Part shown: positions 16,193 through 23,970 of the stretch, piece after piece
How the letters are laid out: each line of letters begins with the position of its first letter
Numbering within the stretch: position 1 is the first letter of the stretch
Assembly (NCBI GenBank): GCA_025937785.1
Contig: JAICQQ010000057.1
Span: 1 to 39,769 of the forward strand
Direction of reading: 5' to 3'
Length of the DNA: 39,769 nt
Origin: Polyangiaceae bacterium
Lineage (GTDB): Bacteria > Myxococcota_A > Polyangia > Polyangiales > Polyangiaceae
Position numbers and translations under genes: made by a program
The notes under the pieces: generated by a model
Databases searched by the model: none
Seen by the model: only the letters and a program-made list of their open reading frames with translations
What the model was told of the DNA's origin: nothing

Positions 16193-16240
16193 GCCCGCCG
16201 AGTCTACTGGCCGACGTTCCGATGAGGAACTCAGGTACTG

Positions 16241-16259
16241 TACTTAACAGTGTTAAGTA
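16241..16259. promoter_or_regulatory. Operator palindrome for the TetR repressor
   Basis: TACTTAACAGTGTTAAGTA is a perfect inverted repeat: 9-bp arms around a single central G. It lies 48 bp upstream of the TetR start, within or just downstream of an A+T-rich promoter region. Size and symmetry fit a TetR-dimer site. It is the only site of this kind in the intergenic region, so autoregulation of the whole operon is likely. Confidence 0.8.
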
Positions 16260-16529
16260 ATGGAACTGCGTTCACGGTGAATATTAGTTTTGCTTGTAAT
16301 TTTCAATAGTTATACAAGTAGAATGTTCTATGAGGGGTATTGTCCCCCCGGTTCCCAACGGCGTCCAGCGAGCGGAGGCTACGAACGCATGCGACCGCTT
16401 CGCGCAGTGGCGCCCAGTGACGAGTGATGAAATCTCCTGGCCCCTCGTGGCGGCGCGCGCTGCCAGAGTCAGAGTGATCGGCAGGAGGAGACTTGTCATG
16501 GGCGAGGGTGATGCGAGGGAGTTGGCACT
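16258..16529. other. Intergenic region with A+T-rich promoter segment
   Basis: The 272 bp between the TetR operator and the first Cys-rich gene hold no credible protein. About 16262-16335 is strikingly A+T-rich for this window (TGAATATTAGTTTTG, TTTTCAATAGTTATAC). On the minus strand it offers TTGAAA and TAATAT boxes, though at a non-ideal distance. This is the probable promoter of the exporter operon. The right half is ordinary high-GC sequence leading to a GAGGGAG ribosome site before 16530. Confidence 0.45.
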
Positions 16530-16908
16530 GTGAAAACACGAGTGGCACGTACGCGCATGGGTGCACCAATCCTGGCCGCAGCGGCTTCCGCCGTTGCCGC
16601 TTGCTCCGACGACGAGGGTAGCGGCAGTTCGAGGTGCACCTGTGATTGGGGAGATATCTGCAGCAGAACTGGAGGCGGGCTGCGCGGTCACCGAGTGCGA
16701 GAAAGCCGTGTGCACGGACCAAGGCACGGATTGCATGTCGATCTACGCCGACACGAGCGGGGGCGAGTGCTCGCAGAAGGACGTCGTCGGAAGCTGTCGC
16801 TGTGACTCCGACGATTCGGTCACGTACTATCGCCGTAGCTTCGCCGGCGATCCAAAAGCAGCCTGCGAGAGGCCCGACTTCGTGCGCTGCGTCTACAGTT
16901 CGCGCTGA
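16530..16908 (+). pseudogene. Frameshifted Cys-rich small lipoprotein (first of a tandem pair)
   Basis: From the GTG at 16530 (ribosome site GAGGGAG) the frame encodes a signal peptide with lipobox AVAAC (C25), an acidic linker and CTCDWGDIC. It then loses homology at about 16662. The other frame picks up at once with AAELEAGCAVTEC and runs to a stop at 16906-16908 through DVVGSCRCDSDDSVTYYRRSF. Read together, the two parts match the next gene (CHCEWGETC, then VIGSCDC and VIYYRSSF) along its whole length. The shift lies between 16662 and 16681 and amounts to one extra base relative to a coding gap. It is a recent inactivating mutation or a sequencing error; programmed frameshifting has no visible signal. 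Confidence 0.75.
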
Positions 16909-16975
16909 CGTGTAGTCCGATCCCCTACCCGCAGGCTCCTAGACAGCAGTCCGAGGCTCATGCACGCTCGCTCCA

Positions 16976-17323
16976 ATGGGAATTCTACGTACTTGCATGT
17001 GCAGCTTGCTGTTGATCACTTCCTCCGCCTTGGTCGGCGCCTGCTCCGGCGGCGACGATGACGATGGTGGCTCGTCGGGCGCAGCTTGTCATTGCGAGTG
17101 GGGCGAGACCTGCGACGAGATGCCCGCCGCCGAATGCCAGTACACCGAATGCGAGTCGAATGGCGAAGACGTGAAGGCGTCGGGCGCGTGCGCGGACACC
17201 GATGTCATCGGCAGCTGCGATTGCATGTACGAGGACATGGTCATCTACTACCGCAGTAGCTTCACCGGCAACCCGACGGAGGAGTGCGAGTTCTGGTGTG
17301 ACGGCGTGTACACCGCGCGTTGA
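16976..17323 (+). CDS. Cys-rich small lipoprotein (second of a tandem pair)
   Basis: A 115-residue exported lipoprotein: signal peptide with lipobox LVGAC (C23), a Gly/Asp linker, and a small domain with eight cysteines (CHCEWGETC, CQYTEC, GSCDC, ECEFWC). The domain also has the aromatic segment MVIYYRSSFTGNP. The even number of Cys suggests a disulfide-bonded extracellular module. It is a tandem duplicate of the frameshifted gene 67 bp upstream. The pair shares the motif (V/I)IGSC-x-C-x6-(V/T)-x-YYR. I do not recognise the family. The intact ATG and lipobox say this copy is functional. Confidence 0.78.
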   Translation: MGILRTCMCSLLLITSSALVGACSGGDDDDGGSSGAACHCEWGETCDEMPAAECQYTECESNGEDVKASGACADTDVIGSCDCMYEDMVIYYRSSFTGNPTEECEFWCDGVYTAR

Positions 17324-17594
17324 TTTGCTAGCGGTGGTGCCACTGGTGCGAGGAACCGGTCAGTTGATAATGATGGATGCCTCGGGAATCGTTTCGAGCA
17401 ACGATCACGGGGCAACCAGTGATCGCTGCTCAGGCAGCACGACAAAAATCGCGAAGTGAGTCGCCGCGACGAGGCAGCTTGGCTCAGCACCTAGCGATGA
17501 GAAATTTGTCGATCGGCTGCAGCGCTGGTGGCAGGGCGACTTCGAGCGGGCATGGCTGGTAGCAGAGTGGAGTAGACCGAGGTATAGGTGCGAC
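17324..17594 (+). other. Intergenic region upstream of the PQQ dehydrogenase operon
   Basis: These 271 bp carry no credible gene. A GGAACC element at about 17351, followed by TTGATAATGATGG, is a possible promoter for the dehydrogenase-cytochrome operon, but no confident -10 can be assigned. Small inverted repeats (CAGTGATCGCTG near 17420) are not strong enough to call. Confidence 0.3.
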
Positions 17595-19310
17595 ATGAGG
17601 TCGCGCTTGCGTTCTTTTGTCTCTCCCCGGCATCGCACGTTTCTCTCGGTCGGTCTCGTCGTCGTCGGCGGGATCATCGCCTCCTGTTCAGACAGCTCGG
17701 ACGGCGGCGGCGACGGAGCGACAGGCGACAGTGGCAACCCCACAGCGATGGGCAGCAGCACCGGCGGCGTGACCTCGAGCGGAGCGACCACGGGCTCTGG
17801 CATGGCCAACACCGCGCAAGGCGCAAGCACGACGTTAGGGCCGAGTGCGAGCGGGAACAACAGCACCGCGATGGGTAACTCGGTGGGCGCCACGTCGATG
17901 GGTGACAGCACCAGCAGCGGCACCGCGCTGGGTGATACCGGCAGTGGCGGCGCCGGGCCTACGACGGACGGCGGTACCCCGACCACCGGCGGCGGCAGCG
18001 GCGGCGTCCCCGAGTGCGATGCCAGCGCTCCGCCCGCGATCGATCGTCTCGGCCTGGAGACGGTGGTCCAGAGCAACGACATGACCGTGATGGTTTACGC
18101 TCTCCAAGCACCGGGCTCCGACGACTGGTACTTGGTCGACGCGCTCGGCACCATCCGCGTGTTCTCGAACGGTTCGCTGCTACCAACACCGTTCCTCGAC
18201 GTGTCGGACCTGGTGCAAGACTCTACGTTCGGTAGCTCGGCGCCCTCCGGCGGTTCGCAGGGCTATGACGAGCGTGGCTTGCTCAGCATCGCCTTCCCGC
18301 CCGACTATGCGACCAGCGGCAAGTTCTACGTCACGCTCATTCCCACTACGATTTCGAGCGACCTCACCGACCATGACTTGGTACTCGAATACACCCGCTC
18401 GGCGGCAGACCCGATGGTGGCTGATCCGGCCTCGCGCAAGGTCATTCTCGATCTCGAGCCCGGGGGCGATGGCTACGTCGAGGGCAACACCTTCAGCTAC
18501 GCGAAGTACCACAACGCGAGCACCGCCCTCTTCGGTCCCGACGGCATGCTGTACATCGGCATGGGTGACGGGGGCGGCGACTGCAACGCCGCGCGACCGG
18601 GTGTGCCGCAAGACATCAACTCACCGTACGGCAAGATCTTACGCCTCGATCCTAGCAAGCCGGAGCCCTACGCGGCAGACGGCAACCCGTTCGCCAACGA
18701 CGGCGACGCGCGCGTGTACCACTACGGCGTGCGGAACCCATTCCGCTTCAACTTCGACCCGGCCAACGGCGACATCTACATCGGTGAGGTCGGTCAGTGG
18801 AGCCACGACTCGGTCTACTTCGCGCCCGCGAGCGCGCCCGGCACGAACTTCGGCTGGCCTGCCTTCGAAGGCAACACCGAGAACCCGAACCCGAACGGCC
18901 AATGCGCCAGCACCACCGATCTGCGCGCGGGCAGCACCCGCCAGAACCCCATCTTCGTTCTCGATCATGGCAGTCAGGGCGGCGTCGCGAACCTGATCGT
19001 CGCCACGGTCGGCGGTCAGGTGTACCGCGGCAGCGCCATCCCCGAGCTCTACGGCACCTATCTGTTCGGCGAGTTCTACCCGAACCGTCCGATGCGCGCG
19101 CTCTATCAGTGCGGTAGCCAGACGTCCGAGGTGATCGAGATCGACAAGATCTGCGATCCGAACACGCCCGACGCGCCCTGCTTCACCCCGGTGGGCGACG
19201 CGCCCGATCTGCGTCAGGTGGGCGCGATCGTGCGCGGTAACGACGGCGAACTCTACATCCCCGCCAACGGCAACGCTCTGTTGAAGATCGTTCCTGTAAC
19301 CGCGCCGTGA
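17595..19310 (+). CDS. PQQ-type sugar dehydrogenase lipoprotein (GSDH beta-propeller)
   Basis: A 571-residue exported lipoprotein: signal peptide with lipobox IIASC (C31), a roughly 105-residue Gly/Ser/Thr linker, then a six-bladed propeller of the soluble glucose dehydrogenase/HHIP family (about 148-568). Family landmarks are YDERGLLSIAFPPDY, SPYGKILRLDPS, DGMLYIGMGDGGGD, YGVRNPFRFNFDP and GDIYIGEVGQ. Such enzymes oxidise sugars or other alcohols with bound PQQ and pass electrons to cytochromes. The stop overlaps the GTG start of a diheme cytochrome (GTGA), so the two are translationally coupled and probably form a surface electron-transfer pair. The substrate is not predictable. Confidence 0.9.
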   Translation: MRSRLRSFVSPRHRTFLSVGLVVVGGIIASCSDSSDGGGDGATGDSGNPTAMGSSTGGVTSSGATTGSGMANTAQGASTTLGPSASGNNSTAMGNSVGATSMGDSTSSGTALGDTGSGGAGPTTDGGTPTTGGGSGGVPECDASAPPAIDRLGLETVVQSNDMTVMVYALQAPGSDDWYLVDALGTIRVFSNGSLLPTPFLDVSDLVQDSTFGSSAPSGGSQGYDERGLLSIAFPPDYATSGKFYVTLIPTTISSDLTDHDLVLEYTRSAADPMVADPASRKVILDLEPGGDGYVEGNTFSYAKYHNASTALFGPDGMLYIGMGDGGGDCNAARPGVPQDINSPYGKILRLDPSKPEPYAADGNPFANDGDARVYHYGVRNPFRFNFDPANGDIYIGEVGQWSHDSVYFAPASAPGTNFGWPAFEGNTENPNPNGQCASTTDLRAGSTRQNPIFVLDHGSQGGVANLIVATVGGQVYRGSAIPELYGTYLFGEFYPNRPMRALYQCGSQTSEVIEIDKICDPNTPDAPCFTPVGDAPDLRQVGAIVRGNDGELYIPANGNALLKIVPVTAP

Positions 19311-20695
19311 CGCACGTTCGGTCTGGCTCAGCGCCCCGGGAGCGCACGAAGGCACTCTGCTCGAGCTTGCTCCTGTGTGCCGCCAGCGTCGCCGTCGCCA
19401 GCGGTGGCGCCTGTTCTTCAGCGCCCGGGGAGGGGGGTGACGATAGCGGCAGCCCCAGCGCCGGCGGCGCCGCGCTGACCAGCAGCACCGTATCGAGCAG
19501 CGCCAGCGTCACCACGGGAAGCGGCGCTAGCGCGAGCACGACCGGCAACGTCAGCACGACTGGCACCGCCACGTCGACCGCAACGGCCAGCGGGGGCACC
19601 AGCACCACTGCAGGCACCAGCACCAGCACCACCACCAGCACCGGCACCACCACGGGCGGCGGCGCGGGTGGCGGGTCGGGGTGGGACGGCTGCGACGAGT
19701 TCGTGCCTCCGTCGGACTGCACCATCCCCGAAGGCCTGGTGCTGCCGGGCGAGCTTCGCTGCACCGGCCTTTACTCGAACTGGGACGAGCGCACGCTGCG
19801 CTGCGGGGTGACGGCCTACGCGCCCGCTTACGAGCTCTGGTCCGATGGCGCCGCCAAGCAGCGCTACGTCTGGCTGCCGCCGGAAAGCACCATCGACGTG
19901 AGCAACCCCGACGACTGGGACTACCCGGTGGGGACGCGCTTCTGGAAAGAGTTTTACGTCGGGCCCGAGGGGAACCAGAAGCTCGGCGAAACGCGCTTCC
20001 TCGTCCGCGCCGAGGCCGGCTGGCTCTATACCGCCTACGTCTGGAACGAAGCAGGCACTGAAGCCAACCAGATCAATGAAGGCGTCGAGGATCTGTTCGG
20101 ATCCGGGCACTCGGTGCCCAGCCGCGAGCAGTGCAAGACATGCCACAACGGCCGCGAGGAGTTCATCCTCGGCTGGGACTTCATTATGCTCGGCCCTGGA
20201 GCGACCGGCGTCACCGCGCAAAACCTCGCTGACGCCGGCCAGTTCGGCGAGTTCGATCCCGCCTACCTGAACCCCGCGATCCCGGGCGATGCTGTCGAGC
20301 AGGCAGCCCTCAGCTACCTGCACGCCAACTGCGGTGTCAGCTGTCACAACACCACGCTCGACGCGACCGCTCTCCCGAGCGGACTCTACTTGCGGCTGGA
20401 GCTCGCCGCGCTCGACAGCGTGCTCTCGACGGGCGCTGCGGCGGGAATCAACCAGGTGCCCGGCTCCAACGCCATGTTCAGCGACCTGCCGGATCAGCCC
20501 CCTGAAGGCTACTACGATTTCCGCCCGCTCGATCCCGACCGCAGTCTAGTGCTCGCGCGCATGACGTTCCGAGGTTCCGAGACGGCCATGCCGCCCATCG
20601 GCACCCACGTCGCGCACCAAGCCGGCGTCGACATGGTGCGTGCCTGGATCGAGTCGATGACCGAAGAGCGCGGCTATCCAGCAGCGGCTGAGTAA
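19307..20695 (+). CDS. Diheme c-type cytochrome lipoprotein (SO2930-like)
   Basis: A 462-residue exported cytochrome. The signal peptide ends near SGGAC (C36), followed by a Thr/Ser/Gly linker to about 125. The domain that follows has LYSNWDERTLRCGVTAYAPAYELWSDGA, the typical start of the SO2930/HNE_0200 family that sits beside PQQ-type dehydrogenases. The first heme site is CKTCH (276-280). The second region is NCGVSCHN, which reads CxxxCH (342-347), one residue longer than a standard heme motif. MPPIGTH near 428 offers a Met ligand. The start is GTG overlapping the previous stop. It is the probable electron acceptor of the dehydrogenase. Confidence 0.9.
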   Translation: MTHVRSGSAPRERTKALCSSLLLCAASVAVASGGACSSAPGEGGDDSGSPSAGGAALTSSTVSSSASVTTGSGASASTTGNVSTTGTATSTATASGGTSTTAGTSTSTTTSTGTTTGGGAGGGSGWDGCDEFVPPSDCTIPEGLVLPGELRCTGLYSNWDERTLRCGVTAYAPAYELWSDGAAKQRYVWLPPESTIDVSNPDDWDYPVGTRFWKEFYVGPEGNQKLGETRFLVRAEAGWLYTAYVWNEAGTEANQINEGVEDLFGSGHSVPSREQCKTCHNGREEFILGWDFIMLGPGATGVTAQNLADAGQFGEFDPAYLNPAIPGDAVEQAALSYLHANCGVSCHNTTLDATALPSGLYLRLELAALDSVLSTGAAAGINQVPGSNAMFSDLPDQPPEGYYDFRPLDPDRSLVLARMTFRGSETAMPPIGTHVAHQAGVDMVRAWIESMTEERGYPAAAE

Positions 20696-21015
20696 TCGTC
20701 TTCACGGGCGTGTCGTCCGAGGACAGGCATGCCCAGATCCCCGCTGAAGCGCTGCTACGGAGATTTCGACGCTGGGGTGAGCCGAATCCAGCAGGGCGAG
20801 GCCCAACGACTGGTAGGCCCAACGGGCTCGGACATCGCGTTGCCGCCACGCGTGGCGGTGCGAGGTGACCAGCAGCCCGCGGCACTTTGTCACCTGCATG
20901 AACGAGGCGACTCGCTCTGCGTGTTTGACCAACAATCTCGCAGATTTCACCGTTCCCACGGCTGCGAGCAAGGCTTGGGCCGTGGGTCCCCGCGTAGCGC
21001 GGGAGGAAGGACCGC
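20696..21015. other. Structured non-coding stretch, candidate RNA or long leader
   Basis: These 320 bp separate the cytochrome gene from a tiny lipoprotein gene and hold no recognisable protein in any frame. They are rich in potential stems: a perfect palindrome CCGCCACGCGTGGCGG (20843-20858); GCCC-AAC-GGGC (20817-20827); CCCACGGC (20955-20962) pairing with GCCGTGGG (20979-20986); and CCCGCG-TAG-CGCGGG (20989-21003). The decamer AGGCCCAACG is repeated at 20799 and 20815. The last hairpin ends just before the GGAGGAAGG ribosome site at 21001-21010. It may be a structured leader or an independent RNA on either strand. Confidence 0.4.
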
Positions 21016-21234
21016 ATGACACGGACCATCGTCACCTGGATCGCTAGCGCGGGCTTGCTCGGGTGCACCTACACCACGAAGATCCATATGGAAGAGGTCG
21101 AAAACAACGGGGGCGCTGCGGGTGAAGCTGCGACCACGGCCGAGGAAGGCAACGACATAGGCGGCTCGCCGGCAACCGGCTCGACCGCCGCAAAGTCCCC
21201 AGGCAACGGCGGATCGGTCGGCTCGGGCGAGTAA
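21016..21234 (+). CDS. Very small lipoprotein
   Basis: A 72-residue predicted lipoprotein: a short signal peptide MTRTIVTWIASAGLLGC with lipobox GLLGC (C17), then a polar, Gly/Ala/Thr-rich tail with no folded domain. It has one of the best ribosome sites in the window, GGAGGAAGG at a good distance from the ATG, which is the main support for calling it a gene. It follows a strongly structured non-coding segment. It converges with the 504-residue lipoprotein. No family is recognised; by analogy it could be a spacer or entericidin-like lipoprotein, but that is a guess. Confidence 0.65.
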   Translation: MTRTIVTWIASAGLLGCTYTTKIHMEEVENNGGAAGEAATTAEEGNDIGGSPATGSTAAKSPGNGGSVGSGE

Positions 21235-21280
21235 CCCTCACAGACACGAGCGCACCCTCTCCTACATCACACACCGCGGT

Positions 21281-22795
21281 TCATCGCGAACGCCACCGTC
21301 CGAGCGTTTCGTGCCTCACGAACTGTGAGAGCTTGGCATTCCATTGCAGGGTCAGCCGATGCCGGCGCAAGCGCGGAACCTCGCCTTGATCGTTCTCTTC
21401 GAACTCGATGCGCACCGAACGCGCGTCGGAAGCGACAGAGAACTCCCACCGGTTCTCGGTGTCCTGCTCGTGCAGCGTGAAGAGGGTGGTGGGCTCTTGC
21501 AGGCGGCCGTCGCCACGTACGACGACTTCGGTGACGTCGAGCACCGCGCAGGCCCCGCACGTGCCGCTACCGAGCTTGCTCTGACTCGTCTCCGCGACGC
21601 TCAACAGGTGCAGCGCCGGTGCACCGTCACCGTTCGAAGCTTGCACGCTGCCCTTCAGCGCAAGGTCACTCACCTGGACTGCGTCGATGAGCTCCTCGCC
21701 GCGCAGAGTGAGAAGCGCTTGCGGCGTCGAGCTACCCACCATGTTCCCCGCTTCGAGCAACAGCACGCGGATCTTGCCCAAGGCGGCGACTTCTTCGGCG
21801 TCCTTGAGGCGAATCGTCCGCGAGGTCGGAAAAGGAAGCTCGGGCGAGTACTGATACGCTCTCAGCGGCACGTCGTAGATGCGCACCTCTTCTACCTTTG
21901 GCCCGAGACGGTGCACGACGAGCTCGCCCGTCAGCGCAGCCACCCAAGAACGCGGACGTGGCGTCAGCGCACGCGGCAGCGATGCGGTCGGCTCGGTGGC
22001 TTGCGCTGCCGCGGGTGCCTCGCCCACTTGCAGCGGCATGCGACCGCGGAACTGCTCGGGACAATCGCTGCAATCACCCGCTGCCTCAGGCAACTCGATC
22101 GCGACGTTGCCCGGCGAGAGTACCCCTCGCAGCCAGAGTTCTCGGGCCGGGTATCCCGGCACGGGCGGGAGCACGTCCTTCGAGACGAACGCCTCGAAAC
22201 TCCTTCCGCTCGAACCCAGCACCGTCTCCACCGTGAACCCCTGGATTAGCTCGCCCGCTAACTTGCCCTGGGCGATCCGCGCGTGCTCGAGCCACTTCTG
22301 GCAGGAGGCGATGTCTTCGGGCGTGAGGGCCATGCCCGCCGCTTCGGTGTCGGCGCAGGCAGCGGCGCTACCGATCTCGCGCCGGCCAAGATGATTCTCG
22401 ATGCTCGGCGGCCCGAACACGAGCGCCGGAAAGCCAAAGGCGAGCTCGAGTTCGAGTCGAGGGGCGACACGCATCCGCTCTGAGTCCGCGCTCCCGCGTC
22501 CCGCCAGGTACAGGCCATCGTCGCGGAGCGCAACCTCGAGTTCGAGCGTGCACGGCTCGGACTGCGTCACCGACCCCGACGGCCGCGGCCACTCCTCGAG
22601 CTGTCCGTCCAGCGCGGGTGCTCCCTGGAGGGACACCGCCACGAGCCGCGCGCGCGGGGTACAAGGCGCCGCCGTAGGAGACTGCGGAACAGCCACGACG
22701 GGCGCAGCGGGCGCTGGAGCCTCCGGAGGGTTCGTTGGGGTACAGCACGCGCCCAGGAGCGCCGCTACTAGCGTGATGTCTCTGCTCGGTGCCAT
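21281..22795 (-). CDS. Large lipoprotein with CBM9-like N-terminal domain
   Basis: A 504-residue exported lipoprotein. The ATG at 22795 gives MAPSRDITLVAALLGACC, with lipobox LLGAC (C17). A Pro/Ala/Val linker follows to about 45. The first domain (about 55-250) contains LDGQLEEWPRPSG and DDGLYLAGRGS, the pattern of CBM9-like beta-sandwich domains that begin with an LDGxLdEW motif. The remainder (about 290-504) is beta-rich, with two Cys pairs (CSDC, CGAC) and no catalytic motif. The open frame starts 28 codons further up but without a signal peptide. It lies 13 bp behind the Kunitz lipoprotein and is probably cotranscribed with it. Function unknown. Confidence 0.78.
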   Translation of the reverse strand: MAPSRDITLVAALLGACCTPTNPPEAPAPAAPVVAVPQSPTAAPCTPRARLVAVSLQGAPALDGQLEEWPRPSGSVTQSEPCTLELEVALRDDGLYLAGRGSADSERMRVAPRLELELAFGFPALVFGPPSIENHLGRREIGSAAACADTEAAGMALTPEDIASCQKWLEHARIAQGKLAGELIQGFTVETVLGSSGRSFEAFVSKDVLPPVPGYPARELWLRGVLSPGNVAIELPEAAGDCSDCPEQFRGRMPLQVGEAPAAAQATEPTASLPRALTPRPRSWVAALTGELVVHRLGPKVEEVRIYDVPLRAYQYSPELPFPTSRTIRLKDAEEVAALGKIRVLLLEAGNMVGSSTPQALLTLRGEELIDAVQVSDLALKGSVQASNGDGAPALHLLSVAETSQSKLGSGTCGACAVLDVTEVVVRGDGRLQEPTTLFTLHEQDTENRWEFSVASDARSVRIEFEENDQGEVPRLRRHRLTLQWNAKLSQFVRHETLGRWRSR

Positions 22796-22808
22796 GCAGA
22801 CCTGACCT

Positions 22809-23759
22809 CTAGATGCAGAAGTTCGCGCCGCACACGGAGTCGACGCAGGACATCCCGGCAGCGCAGTCCTCATCCGCAATGCACGACTTGGCGCACACTA
22901 GGCTCCACTGCCGGCAACCACCACCGAACCCACACGCCAGGCAGATGTCGCTGACGACGCGCCCCTCGGGGCACTCGCCCTGCTGCGGCAGCCCCTCGCA
23001 GCGACGCAGACACTCCTCGATCGTCTCGAAGCTGTTGTCGTTGCCGCCACAAACGCCGTCGGGCGTCTCCTGACAGCGACCTTCGATGAAGGCGAACCGG
23101 GCCGCCCCTGAACAGGACAGGGGCTCGAAGGGCAACGAGCAGCGGGGCTCGGGCGCAGCCGCGGCCATGCAGCGGCCCTCGGCAGCGTCACACGCGACAT
23201 CACCGTTCGGGCAAGTAACGTCGCCGCCACACACGCAGCAGTCGGCCGGGACGCAGGGGCCCCAGCACTCATCGACGATCGAGTTCACGAGACCGTCGCC
23301 GCACTCCGGCTGCGCAGCCTTGCAGGTCACCGCGCCCGCACACATTGCGGGCGCGTGGTCGCAGCTCGTCGCAGGCAGCGCCGCTGCACACAGGCCGGGG
23401 CAATCCTCGTCGAAGCCGACTGCACACGAGTCCGTTGCGATGTCGAGACAGACTTCGTCGTCGCCACATCCGCTGCCGTCGCTGGCGTTGCAGCGGTCGG
23501 GCGTCGTATCGACCGCGGGCGCACCCGCAGAGCCACCGGACCCCGTCTCCTCGCCGCTCGAACCACCGGTGGGAGCTTCGCCGGCGGCGCCTCCAACGCT
23601 AGAACCAGTACCGCCAGCGCTATTGGCGGCAGTGGTGGAGTGAGTGACACCACCTGCGGACGACGCGGTGGGCGCCCCCTGTGGATCGTCGATCACCGGT
23701 CGATCCCGACAGCCGGACGCTATGAGGCCCAGGAGCACCGCACGCGAGACCATCCGCAT
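22809..23759 (-). CDS. Cys-rich lipoprotein with a Kunitz (BPTI-like) domain
   Basis: A 316-residue lipoprotein: lipobox IASGC (C17), a Gly/Ser/Ala linker to about 85, then more than 30 cysteines. Residues 207-254 form a Kunitz-type module: Cys at 207, 216, 229, 237, 250 and 254, with spacings of 8, 12, 7, 12 and 3. BPTI has 8, 15, 7, 12 and 3. Typical core residues are ARFAFIEGRC, CGGNDNSF and ETIEECLRRC. The residue after the second Cys, which sets protease specificity, is Ser. Flanking Cys-rich segments (CGDGLVNSIVDECWGPC, ADEDCAAGMSC) are typical of myxobacterial surface proteins. The start at 23759 gives MRMVSRAVLLGLIASGC. It heads an operon with the 504-residue lipoprotein. A surface protease inhibitor is a reasonable inference. 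Confidence 0.85.
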   Translation of the reverse strand: MRMVSRAVLLGLIASGCRDRPVIDDPQGAPTASSAGGVTHSTTAANSAGGTGSSVGGAAGEAPTGGSSGEETGSGGSAGAPAVDTTPDRCNASDGSGCGDDEVCLDIATDSCAVGFDEDCPGLCAAALPATSCDHAPAMCAGAVTCKAAQPECGDGLVNSIVDECWGPCVPADCCVCGGDVTCPNGDVACDAAEGRCMAAAAPEPRCSLPFEPLSCSGAARFAFIEGRCQETPDGVCGGNDNSFETIEECLRRCEGLPQQGECPEGRVVSDICLACGFGGGCRQWSLVCAKSCIADEDCAAGMSCVDSVCGANFCI

Positions 23760-23970
23760 GCGCGGAGGCTGGCACCGTTCGCCGCGCTCGGCAAGGCAAG
23801 GCCATTCAAGCGCACATGGGTGTCGTTCGCTTCCAGCCGCCCAAATCGCGTACGCACCTCGTTGACGCAAGTTGGCACACCCCGGCTCGACGCCTGTCAC
23901 ACCACGCTGTCACTCCCGACGCGGATCTGCGGCAGTTTTCGGTGGAACGGGAGTTGCTGAAGGGGTGGGC

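Noticed and set aside
14399..16225. 608-codon plus-strand frame opposite the permease and TetR genes
   Set aside because: Both minus-strand proteins have full, well-known domains and good ribosome sites. The plus frame is rich in His/Arg/Asp with no domain, a usual antisense shadow in high-GC DNA.
16513..16532. TGGCAC element near the start of the first Cys-rich gene
   Set aside because: No TTGC follows at the right spacing.
16330..16533. 67-codon plus-strand frame before the Cys-rich lipoproteins
   Set aside because: No domain or signal peptide, ends inside the next gene's ribosome site region, and lacks its own ribosome site.
20702..21022. 106-codon minus-strand frame in the structured stretch
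   Set aside because: No recognised domain, no ribosome site of note, and several strong palindromes in the DNA. Kept as a possible alternative, not annotated.
23872..23888. TGGCAC-like sigma-54 element before the calcium-loop lipoprotein
   Set aside because: TGGCACACCCCGGC has the GC pair one base too close; sigma-54 does not tolerate altered -24/-12 spacing.
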